Assembly (NCBI GenBank): GCA_020433835.1
Contig: JAGRBY010000057.1
Location: forward strand, 1-20,564
Direction of reading: 5' to 3'
DNA length: 20,564 bases
Source: Anaerolineae bacterium
GTDB lineage: Bacteria > Chloroflexota > Anaerolineae > 4572-78 > J111
Both the position numbers and the translations under genes were made by a program. The notes under the pieces are model-generated. The model worked only from the letters and a program-made list of their open reading frames with translations. It was not told the DNA's origin and ran no database searches. Each line of letters opens with the position of its first letter. Position 1 is the stretch's first letter. Positions 13,875 to 20,564 of this stretch are shown here, piece by piece.

Positions 13875-16800
13875 TTATTCCGCCAATTTTCTGATTATCT
13901 TATTCACGGAAATGTTATTGAGAAACAAATATTTCAGCTTTTTATCCTCTAACACTTCGGCTTGTTCAAATAAAAGTATTTGAGCCTTATCGAGCACGCT
14001 TTTAGCATCTTCAAGTTTTTGTGATGCGGTGAGTACTTTATAGCACGTTAAATAAACCGACAAAATATGCTCAACACCATTGATGCCCTGTTCATCGATG
14101 TGTTTCAAAATATGTTGGGTACAGGTTGTTGCCAGGCCAAGATCGTTACGGGCTAATGCCATTTCGCTTAACCCCGTCAAATCTTCTATGATTGCTACGG
14201 TTTGCTGGGTTTCTTGTTTAAGTTTTAGCGCCTCTTCAAAGTATTTTCTGGCCTGTTTATACCGTTTGGTCTTGAGTAAGGTCCAGCCATAGTAAGTCAA
14301 GGCCCGCCCTAAAGCCCACGGATCGTTCATCTCTCGCAAAATGATGAGGGCTTTATCCAGATGGGCAAAAGCATCATCATAATGCTCCCATTGACCATAA
14401 AGAAACCCTAAGTGATATAAGCTTTGCGCTTCATACCGGCGATCTTCAATAGACTCGTAGGTAGCTAAAGCCTGTTTAAACAACATTTCCGATGCACCGT
14501 AATCTCCTAAGGCACGATGGAGCTGTCCCAGATTCAGTTGGGCAAAGCCCTCGCCGCTGCGGTCGCCAATGGTTCGTTGTAAATTTAGGGCTTCGTGATA
14601 AGCATTCAAGGCGGTTTGATAATTACCCATGTTGTAGTAAGTCAGCCCCACATGACTAAGGCTATTACCTAAACCCACCTGATCGCCCAACACCCGCCAT
14701 AAATCGATAGCTTCCTGAAAGAAGTAAAGCGACACCTCAAAATCGGCCTGATAATGGGCAATAATCCCCAAACTGTTCAAACAGTCGGCTTGCGCGCTTT
14801 TATCCTGCAATTTCTGAGCAATATGTAAGGCACGCTGCAAATAATTATCAGCGGTCTTGTAATTGCCGCGAATGTAAAGCAGTTTGCCCCATAAATTGTA
14901 CCCTTCGCCCACGATTTTTTCGGCACCGGCGGCTTCGGCCATTTGAACTGAACGCTCGATTAATTCCAAACCCGAGTCATAATCGCCGCTTGTGGCGTAC
15001 ATGTGGGCCCACTGCTTAGCCGATAAAGCCCGTCGATAATCATCTTTTAATGCTTCAGACAGGACACCCAACGTGTCCAAATCTTCCATCTCTGAATTGC
15101 GCTGCCCAATCAAGTTATAAAGTTTAGATCGCTCATAGAGAACGTCCCAATAGTCGGTCGAAATAATTCCGGCTAAATTTTCATTACGGGATATCGTTGC
15201 CATGTAATTTAAAATTTCAGTATAGTAGTTGATAGCGGCATAGTTGGCATATTCGCGCTGGGCTTTATTGCCCGCAGATTTCAGGTAATGGAGCGCGTTT
15301 TGCCAGTCACCGCTACGACTATAGTGAAATGCCAATCGTTCAACTTCGTCCGGCACCAGTTGAGCTAACGTATCTCCCACAAGTTTGTGCAGTTGCCGTC
15401 GCTGTACCGAAAGCAGTCCTTCGTAAACAACTTCTTGGACAATAACATTACGGAAATCATATTCCCATTTGGGAGCAGGCGTTTCAAGCCTAATGAGTTT
15501 CTCATTTTCTAACTTTGCCAACTGAGAAGACAAAGTTAAGGCTGTATGGTTAGCCGGATGCACCGCCGACAGGAGAGAACGTTGAAATCGAGTGCCAATG
15601 ACCGAAGCGATTTTCAACGTGAGTTTCTCCGACTCGGCCAGGCGATCGATGCGGCTGAGAATCACATCTTGAACCGTTTCCGGCAGGTTAAGATTGCCCA
15701 ACAAATCGGCCAAGACATCACGCTGGTCGCTAATCCCATTCAGCATAGCCCCGGCTATTTCTTGCAGAAAAAATGGATTTCCCTGCCCTCTACTCAGCAA
15801 AAGCTTTTTTGCTTCTCCAGAAAGAGGGATAGCATCGAACAAAAGCTCGATAAAATACAGGCTCTCTTCCGGTGAGAGCGATTCCAGATCAATGGTGTGG
15901 GTGTAGAGTAAGCCCTCTATATCTTCTAACAATTCACCTTCAATCATAGGGCGATGAACCAAAACCAACAGTAAAGGCGTATCAACCATTTTTTTGGCGA
16001 GGTAGGTTGCCAAAGCGAGTGAAAGCTCATCGGCCCAATGAACATCTTCAAGTAGAATGAGAACCGGTCGACGTTTGGCTTCATGGCGTAACAGCGTTTC
16101 AATCAGCGCAAATGTATTATTGCGTCGTAGCTGTCCGGAAATGGATTGGGTAAATTCATTCTCTGGTGCTTCCAAGCCCAGAACATCAGCCAAAAGCGGG
16201 AGGCGATCGGCCCAATAATCGGGTTGATCAGGCGGATCTTCCAAATCGGCAATGCCGGTTGCCAGCCGAGCCAACTGTCGTTGCGGCGATAGAGTAGGCG
16301 ACAAACCATAAATTGCCAACAGCACTTCGCGCCAGACCCGGTAAGGCGTTTGCCGATCATAGCTAATGCAGCGCCCTCCATAACTGACCCCGCCCGTCAT
16401 AAGCCACTCACGTAGCATTTCCGAGGCCAATCGACTTTTGCCGATGCCCAGTTCGCCTCTGATAAATAAAACCTGAAGCTGATCGGAGCGCACCTTGGCC
16501 GCTACACGCCTCATCTGCTCTAATTCGACTTTACGGCCGATGAGGGTATCTTCGCGGAGGAGGTAGCGCATGACAAATTCTTCTCTATCGCCTTGTTCCC
16601 CCTTAACTAAATAAGCTATCTGATTTTGGGTTTTGCCTTTAACAGCAATACTGCCTAAATCTTCGGTTAGAAAGCGACTATCTGACCGCTCTTTAACCCG
16701 TTCGCTGATGATAATGGTGCCGGCATGGCCGTGCTGCATAAATCGAGCGGCCAGGTTGACCTCATCACCCAAAACCGTGTACTCGCGGCGATCCGGCGAG

Positions 16801-17960
16801 CCTACCGGCCCGGCAAACAGGGTTCCTTCTGTAATTCCTATGGCTACACGTAATTTTTGTTGTGTGGCGACAGACTGTAGCTCCAGAGCAAAAGCCATCG
16901 CACGGGTGGGATCATCTTCATGTAAAAATGGTGGAGCGCCAAACAGTACCAACAAAACGGTTCCTTTATCATCAACCGAAACTTTGTTTAGCGATCCTTC
17001 AAATCGATACAGCAATTTTTGGCTGGCGCGTAGAAACTGCTGCAGCCGCGCATGGGCCTCCGGCTCATCGTAATTAACACCGCCGATGCCAACAAACACA
17101 ATGGTCATCCGGCGCAGCTCGGCAATCCAATCGGGCTGCTCGTTAAGTCGGGCTTTAATAGCACCGGGAACAAATAATCCTAACGCATCAGCAGCTCTCG
17201 GCTGAAGCTCGGTATCAAGCCGGCTCCAGTTAATTTCTTTGGAAGGGGTAGAAGGAAGGGGTTGGATAACGCTTTGCAAACAAACAAATTCCGGCGCATC
17301 TTCAAAAGGAACTCCCACCAGATAAGCATCGACTAAATGCCAGGCACTGGGGCTAAACACGGTTTGACCGGGGCTGGCCTGATGCTCGGCCATAGCCATC
17401 TGCACCAGGGGTTCACCGGCCACAACATACTCCCAGCGACCCAGTTCGCCACCGACGGTACATTCCAAAACCTCCCCGGCGGCAATACCGACAGTCATCG
17501 ATAAAGAGGCACTGCCGCGTGACGTCTTGACTGTGGCAAAGTCCTTCATTTTAGCTTGCATAGCCAACCCGCACTCACCGGCCTGGCGAGCGGCTGTTAC
17601 CAGATCGATCTCTTCAGCGGGAAATAAGATGGTGAGTGCATCACCAGAAAATTTGACCACTTGACCATGAAATGTCTGGCTGATCTTAATCATTTCGGTA
17701 AAATAGTCATTGATAAGCGCAGTAAGTTCCTCTGCGCCGGTGGCGATCAAATGGGGAAAATCCTCACTGGTGATGGAGTCCGCTTCACTAAGAAGCTCTG
17801 TAAGTTGGGTGAACCCGGAGATATCGCTAAACAAAATGGCAGCAGGCAAACGACGTGCTGTCGGTTCCGCCAACACAATGTCAGGCTTTTGGTAGATTGC
17901 ATGCGCGATAGGGGTTGGCACATAAGATGCCAATTTTTCTAACAAAGCCGGTGACGCCAT
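13875..17960 (-). CDS. Soluble adenylyl cyclase-like protein: C1-C2 cyclase pair, NTPase, TPRs
   Basis: 1361 residues, no signal peptide or membrane helix. Cyclase domain 1 (about 38-220) keeps both metal aspartates, Asp46 in LFSDISGF and Asp107 in KFSGDAL, but lacks the Asn/Arg pair. Domain 2 (about 283-445) lacks the first metal Asp (VFVGIGG) but keeps Asn402 and Arg406 in GDEVNLAAR, plus Lys326 and Thr395, which fit the purine-contacting pair of mammalian soluble adenylyl cyclase. One composite active site making cAMP is therefore expected. An NTPase follows with Walker A GELGIGKS (502-509) and Walker B LILLEDVHWAD (634-644). About ten TPR-like helical repeats fill 880-1350. The order equals that of human ADCY10. 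The bicarbonate-contacting Arg of ADCY10 appears to be Ala189. Residue matches rely on remembered alignments. The promoter puts the start site at the ATG. Confidence 0.9.
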   Translation of the reverse strand: MASPALLEKLASYVPTPIAHAIYQKPDIVLAEPTARRLPAAILFSDISGFTQLTELLSEADSITSEDFPHLIATGAEELTALINDYFTEMIKISQTFHGQVVKFSGDALTILFPAEEIDLVTAARQAGECGLAMQAKMKDFATVKTSRGSASLSMTVGIAAGEVLECTVGGELGRWEYVVAGEPLVQMAMAEHQASPGQTVFSPSAWHLVDAYLVGVPFEDAPEFVCLQSVIQPLPSTPSKEINWSRLDTELQPRAADALGLFVPGAIKARLNEQPDWIAELRRMTIVFVGIGGVNYDEPEAHARLQQFLRASQKLLYRFEGSLNKVSVDDKGTVLLVLFGAPPFLHEDDPTRAMAFALELQSVATQQKLRVAIGITEGTLFAGPVGSPDRREYTVLGDEVNLAARFMQHGHAGTIIISERVKERSDSRFLTEDLGSIAVKGKTQNQIAYLVKGEQGDREEFVMRYLLREDTLIGRKVELEQMRRVAAKVRSDQLQVLFIRGELGIGKSRLASEMLREWLMTGGVSYGGRCISYDRQTPYRVWREVLLAIYGLSPTLSPQRQLARLATGIADLEDPPDQPDYWADRLPLLADVLGLEAPENEFTQSISGQLRRNNTFALIETLLRHEAKRRPVLILLEDVHWADELSLALATYLAKKMVDTPLLLVLVHRPMIEGELLEDIEGLLYTHTIDLESLSPEESLYFIELLFDAIPLSGEAKKLLLSRGQGNPFFLQEIAGAMLNGISDQRDVLADLLGNLNLPETVQDVILSRIDRLAESEKLTLKIASVIGTRFQRSLLSAVHPANHTALTLSSQLAKLENEKLIRLETPAPKWEYDFRNVIVQEVVYEGLLSVQRRQLHKLVGDTLAQLVPDEVERLAFHYSRSGDWQNALHYLKSAGNKAQREYANYAAINYYTEILNYMATISRNENLAGIISTDYWDVLYERSKLYNLIGQRNSEMEDLDTLGVLSEALKDDYRRALSAKQWAHMYATSGDYDSGLELIERSVQMAEAAGAEKIVGEGYNLWGKLLYIRGNYKTADNYLQRALHIAQKLQDKSAQADCLNSLGIIAHYQADFEVSLYFFQEAIDLWRVLGDQVGLGNSLSHVGLTYYNMGNYQTALNAYHEALNLQRTIGDRSGEGFAQLNLGQLHRALGDYGASEMLFKQALATYESIEDRRYEAQSLYHLGFLYGQWEHYDDAFAHLDKALIILREMNDPWALGRALTYYGWTLLKTKRYKQARKYFEEALKLKQETQQTVAIIEDLTGLSEMALARNDLGLATTCTQHILKHIDEQGINGVEHILSVYLTCYKVLTASQKLEDAKSVLDKAQILLFEQAEVLEDKKLKYLFLNNISVNKIIRKLAE

Positions 17961-17966
17961 AATTCG

Positions 17967-17994
17967 ATCTTATCGAGAAAGACTTATATGTCAA
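17967..17994 (-). promoter_or_regulatory. Promoter of the cyclase gene, probably giving a leaderless mRNA
   Basis: On the minus strand TTGACA (17989-17994) and TAAGAT (17967-17972) are 16 bases apart. The seventh base after the -10 box is the A of the ATG at 17960, and no ribosome binding site precedes the ATG. Both facts point to leaderless translation. Confidence 0.5.
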
Positions 17995-18066
17995 TGGGTT
18001 AGAAGTAATAACTGTTTTAATTAAAGTTGTGAGGGTGCGACTGCCTCAAGGAACATTACCGGAACC

Positions 18067-18837
18067 TTACCGCAAACGGGCTGAAATTGTGGCACTGCCC
18101 AAAAAAATCAACATGACCGGCGCAATTACGGCGAAAAGGTTACCCGTTGCTATCAAAGCGAGAATGATAAATGGGGCTGTCCCCAGTACTAAACAACCGA
18201 TAACAATGTGCCGTAAATAACGTGAGCGGCGTCTTCCAACTCCCCAGCGCACCGCCTCGGCAATAAACCCCGTAATTACCGGGGCCACAAAAAAGGCGAT
18301 GAGCAATTGAAAGAATCCAAACCTTCCCAAAAGAAAGGTAAATAAAGCCGCTGCAATCAACGACAGCGGAAAGGCAATAACTGACGCAATAACATAATCG
18401 GCGTTACCGCCGGTGTAATATTTATCTTCCTGTTCTCGGATACATTCCGGACATCGAAAACCAACCGGTGTTCGTTTAGCACATTTAGGGCAAATAAAAC
18501 GGTTGCAGCGATTACAGCGCAATCCCGTTTCTGTATCAGGGTGCCGATAGCAAACGCCTAAGCCGGTGTTAGCTTCCCGCTTTTCAGCCAATTTTTGTTT
18601 AACAAGCTCTAAACTGGCTTTGGCCTCGTCATGTTCGGGGTCAAGTTCCAAAACCTTCTCAAAATAGCGCTGCTTGTCATCCAAATCATCCACAACACCG
18701 GCCAGACCCAACCAGGCATCCGGATTCTCAGGCGCTTGTTCGGTCGCTAATGATAATAACCGGCGGGCGTCTTCTGTGTCACCAACTCTGGCTGCAGCTA
18801 ACCCTTGCTGAACCAGATCTTTTGTGGTTCCTGACAT
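18067..18837 (-). CDS. TPR / B-box-type zinc finger / four-TM membrane protein
   Basis: 256 residues, function unknown. Residues about 5-88 form two or three TPR-like helix pairs (DAWLGLAGVVDDL, FEKVLELDPEHDEA). Next comes a cysteine-rich zinc-binding module resembling a B-box: Cys96, His99, Cys108, Cys111, Cys116, Cys119, Cys129, Cys132 (CxxH...CxxC....CxxC.........CxxC). The remainder has four hydrophobic helices at about 147-170, 173-196, 208-230 and 233-253, separated by a basic loop RRRSR (202-206). This zinc module is often found before membrane domains such as rhomboids, but no rhomboid GxSG or catalytic His is present. GAGGAT lies about eight bases upstream of the ATG. It lies between nadK and the cyclase gene, same strand, with gaps of 151 and 106 bases, so it may be separately transcribed. 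Confidence 0.85.
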   Translation of the reverse strand: MSGTTKDLVQQGLAAARVGDTEDARRLLSLATEQAPENPDAWLGLAGVVDDLDDKQRYFEKVLELDPEHDEAKASLELVKQKLAEKREANTGLGVCYRHPDTETGLRCNRCNRFICPKCAKRTPVGFRCPECIREQEDKYYTGGNADYVIASVIAFPLSLIAAALFTFLLGRFGFFQLLIAFFVAPVITGFIAEAVRWGVGRRRSRYLRHIVIGCLVLGTAPFIILALIATGNLFAVIAPVMLIFLGSATISARLR

Positions 18838-18869
18838 CCTTACGTATCCTCAAATAAAGTCTTTTGAGG

Positions 18870-18898
18870 TGTATGAAACGGGGGTTTGATAAGTACAA
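18870..18898 (-). promoter_or_regulatory. Candidate promoter of the TPR/zinc-finger membrane protein
   Basis: In the 151-base gap after nadK, TTGTAC (18893-18898) and CATACA (18870-18875) are 17 bases apart on the minus strand, with a predicted start near 18863. Both boxes are only partial matches, so this is tentative. Confidence 0.3.
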
Positions 18899-18988
18899 AC
18901 ACAGTGCGTCCATACCAACCTCTCAAAACCGAATTTTTCAAATTTTACCGTATAATCCTTGGGATTTGATTAAATGCTTACCATAACG

Positions 18989-19864
18989 TTATCGTTTTTT
19001 AGGGTGAGGCCAGCCCAAACGATGCATTAAAGTCTGATAGAAGTAATTTTTTTCACGAAGCCTTAAAAATTGGGCACGCCAAGGCCCCGCCTTCATAATC
19101 ACTTCATCTCGATGGGCAATTTCAATTTCAATTTGCCCGTCAACTGTTAATACCGCTTTATGATCGGTTGACACCTGAATTCGAACCGTAGCCCCTTTAG
19201 ATAATACCAAAGCCCGGTCCAGGCTCAAATGCGGCGCGATGGGAACCAGAAGAAAATTCTCCAGTTCGGGCGGCAAAATAGGCCCTCCGGCGGCCAAAGC
19301 ATAGGCCGTAGATCCTGTAGACGTTGCTAAGATCAACCCATCGGCAATGTATGTGGTTAAAAAACCACCGTCGATATAGGTATTGAGGCGAACTACACGC
19401 GCCATTTGCCCCCGGCTGATGACCACTTCATTGAGAGCCTCATATCTACTTACCGTTTGGCCATCGCGCCGATGTTCGGCGTAAACAACCATGCGATACT
19501 CAATCCAATAATCACCCCACAACGCTTGTTTGATCAGTTCGGGCCACTCGGCGGGTTGAACCTCAACCAAAAAGCCCAGGTGGCCCATATTTATTCCCAA
19601 AATAGGAATATCATAATTGGCCGTAATGCGTGCCGCTCGCAGAATTGAGCCATCGCCGCCAAGGACAATTAACAAATCAATCGGAGCCAATAAATCTCGA
19701 ACTGTATCTTCATTGGAGCTTGAGTTAACCCAGGCCGATACCCCTAAGCTTTCCAGAAATTCCAATATTTCGGCTGCCATCACGCGAGCCTCGGTTAGTT
19801 GGGGGTTGTACAGAACCCCTACATGGTGGAAAGCCAGTCGGTGTGGCTTGGATATGCTAGCCAT
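18989..19864 (-). CDS. nadK: NAD kinase
   Basis: 291 residues, standard length. The enzyme phosphorylates NAD at the 2'-hydroxyl of its adenosine ribose to make NADP, the sole route to NADP. Family motifs are visible: LGGDGSILRAAR (68-79) with the catalytic GGDG, GINMGHLGFL (90-99), LNEVVISRG (144-152) with the NE pair, and DGLILATSTGSTAYALAAGG (175-194). The N-terminus has the typical VGVLYNPQ strand-loop. The ATG at 19864 lies two bases after the hisS stop, so the genes are almost certainly co-transcribed and translationally coupled. The basic C-terminus (HPKKR) is unremarkable. Identity is secure. Confidence 0.96.
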   Translation of the reverse strand: MASISKPHRLAFHHVGVLYNPQLTEARVMAAEILEFLESLGVSAWVNSSSNEDTVRDLLAPIDLLIVLGGDGSILRAARITANYDIPILGINMGHLGFLVEVQPAEWPELIKQALWGDYWIEYRMVVYAEHRRDGQTVSRYEALNEVVISRGQMARVVRLNTYIDGGFLTTYIADGLILATSTGSTAYALAAGGPILPPELENFLLVPIAPHLSLDRALVLSKGATVRIQVSTDHKAVLTVDGQIEIEIAHRDEVIMKAGPWRAQFLRLREKNYFYQTLMHRLGWPHPKKR

Positions 19865-19866
19865 GG

Positions 19867-20564
19867 TTACAATCTTTCTAGAAGCCAGTTGACAACTTTC
19901 GTCAATTTTACGGAAGTTTGTTCGCTATTCTCCATATCCCGAATTGTGGCCTGCCCGGCCTTAACTTCATCTTCACCCATAATAATTGAGAACTTAGCGT
20001 TAATTCGATTAGCTGCTTTCAACTGGGCCTTAAAACTACGGTCGCCCGGCGTAAACTGAGCACCGATATGGGCCTCACGCAAGGTCTCGGCGAGTTTCAA
20101 GGCTTCCAGCTTGGCCAGTTCACCCAAATAAGAAACGGTCACTTTGGGCAAAGGTTCTTCCGGCGGGGTAATGCCCAGGTGGCGTAGAGCAATAACGTAG
20201 CGCTCAATACCCGATCCGAAGCCGATACCCGGTGTCGGCTGCCCGCCTAACTCTTCAATCAAGCCATCATAACGACCGCCACCACAGATGGTATCTTGGC
20301 TGCCAAGTCCATCGGCTTTAATCTCAAAAACGGTTTTAGCATAATAGTCTAAACCACGCACAATGCGATAATCGACAATATAGGGTCGACCAATAGCCTC
20401 TAAATAACTTTTCAGTTTGGTAAAGTGCGTATCACATTCTTCACACAGATGGTCAGTAATGTGCGGTGCATTCTCTAACAAAGGTTGGGTTGCTTCTTCC
20501 TTACTGTCAAGAATGCGCAGTGGGTTTTTCTTGAGGCGCATTTGGTCATCAGGTGGAAGTTTAT
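19867..20564 (-). CDS. hisS: Histidyl-tRNA synthetase, C-terminal part (runs off right edge)
   Basis: The frame stays open to the window edge and adds KLPPDDQ before the first internal Met, so the true start lies beyond 20564. The enzyme charges tRNA-His with histidine using ATP. Counting from that Met, NPLRILDSK (6-14) is the family's insertion-domain mark. RIVRGLDYY (59-67) is the histidine-specific HisA motif, CGGGRYDGL (86-94) the HisB motif, and GIGFGSGIERYVIAL (105-119) class II motif 3 with its ATP-binding Arg. The remaining 100 residues are the anticodon-binding domain (VTVSYLGEL..., ending in a KLTKVVNWLLERL helix). A CEEC pair (33-36) sits in the insertion domain. nadK follows after two bases. 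Confidence 0.95.
   Translation of the reverse strand, partial: KLPPDDQMRLKKNPLRILDSKEEATQPLLENAPHITDHLCEECDTHFTKLKSYLEAIGRPYIVDYRIVRGLDYYAKTVFEIKADGLGSQDTICGGGRYDGLIEELGGQPTPGIGFGSGIERYVIALRHLGITPPEEPLPKVTVSYLGELAKLEALKLAETLREAHIGAQFTPGDRSFKAQLKAANRINAKFSIIMGEDEVKAGQATIRDMENSEQTSVKLTKVVNWLLERL

Overview
The window looks like chromosomal DNA from a free-living, signalling-rich bacterium, most likely a Chloroflexota member of the Anaerolineae type. This assignment is inference. It rests on a PASTA-less Ser/Thr kinase, a Thr-Pro-rich linker in a membrane-anchored GH3-like protein, a very large cyclase/ATPase/TPR protein, a TPR/zinc-finger membrane protein, and mixed AT/GC composition with sigma70-type promoters (TTGACA/TATAAT). 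No rRNA, tRNA, phage gene, transposase gene or CRISPR array was found.

Layout. (1) 1-815: 3' part of a Ser/Thr protein kinase (+), converging on a large exported GH3-like protein (812-3724, -); the two stop codons share the four bases CTAG. (2) 3725-3923: the GH3 leader, holding a small inverted-repeat element flanked by 10-bp direct repeats, placed between a strong promoter and the gene. (3) 3924-5585 (-): rnz then rsmG, six bases apart, a housekeeping RNA-processing/modification pair. (4) 5586-6228: non-coding, dominated by an array of eight 41/42-bp repeats, each with two short palindromes. (5) 6229-10243 (-): a probable operon rtcA - GAF histidine kinase - single-domain response regulator - three-TM membrane protein. 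rtcA/kinase and regulator/membrane protein each overlap by ATGA. (6) 10244-10819: an intergenic region with several dyads, a 79-codon unknown gene (+) and a bidirectional terminator. (7) 10820-11548 (-): OmpR-type response regulator with its own promoter. (8) 11549-13812: a 520-bp AT-rich promoter region, then a stand-alone LON-domain protein and a group 2-like sigma70 factor (both +), ended by a bidirectional terminator. (9) 13875-20564 (-): hisS (partial) and nadK, two bases apart, then a TPR/zinc-finger membrane protein and a 1361-residue protein with the domain order of soluble adenylyl cyclase (cyclase C1, cyclase C2, NTPase, TPRs).

How the genes fit together. Much of the window is regulatory: a protein kinase, two response regulators, a cytosolic GAF histidine kinase, a sigma factor and a putative cAMP-forming cyclase. 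The most unusual associations are RNA 3'-phosphate cyclase translationally coupled to a two-component module, the sAC-like cyclase with catalytic residues split between two half-degenerate domains, the GH3 protein that lacks all three catalytic side chains, and the phased palindrome array upstream of rnz-rsmG. Functions are read from motifs visible in the sequence; no database search was possible.
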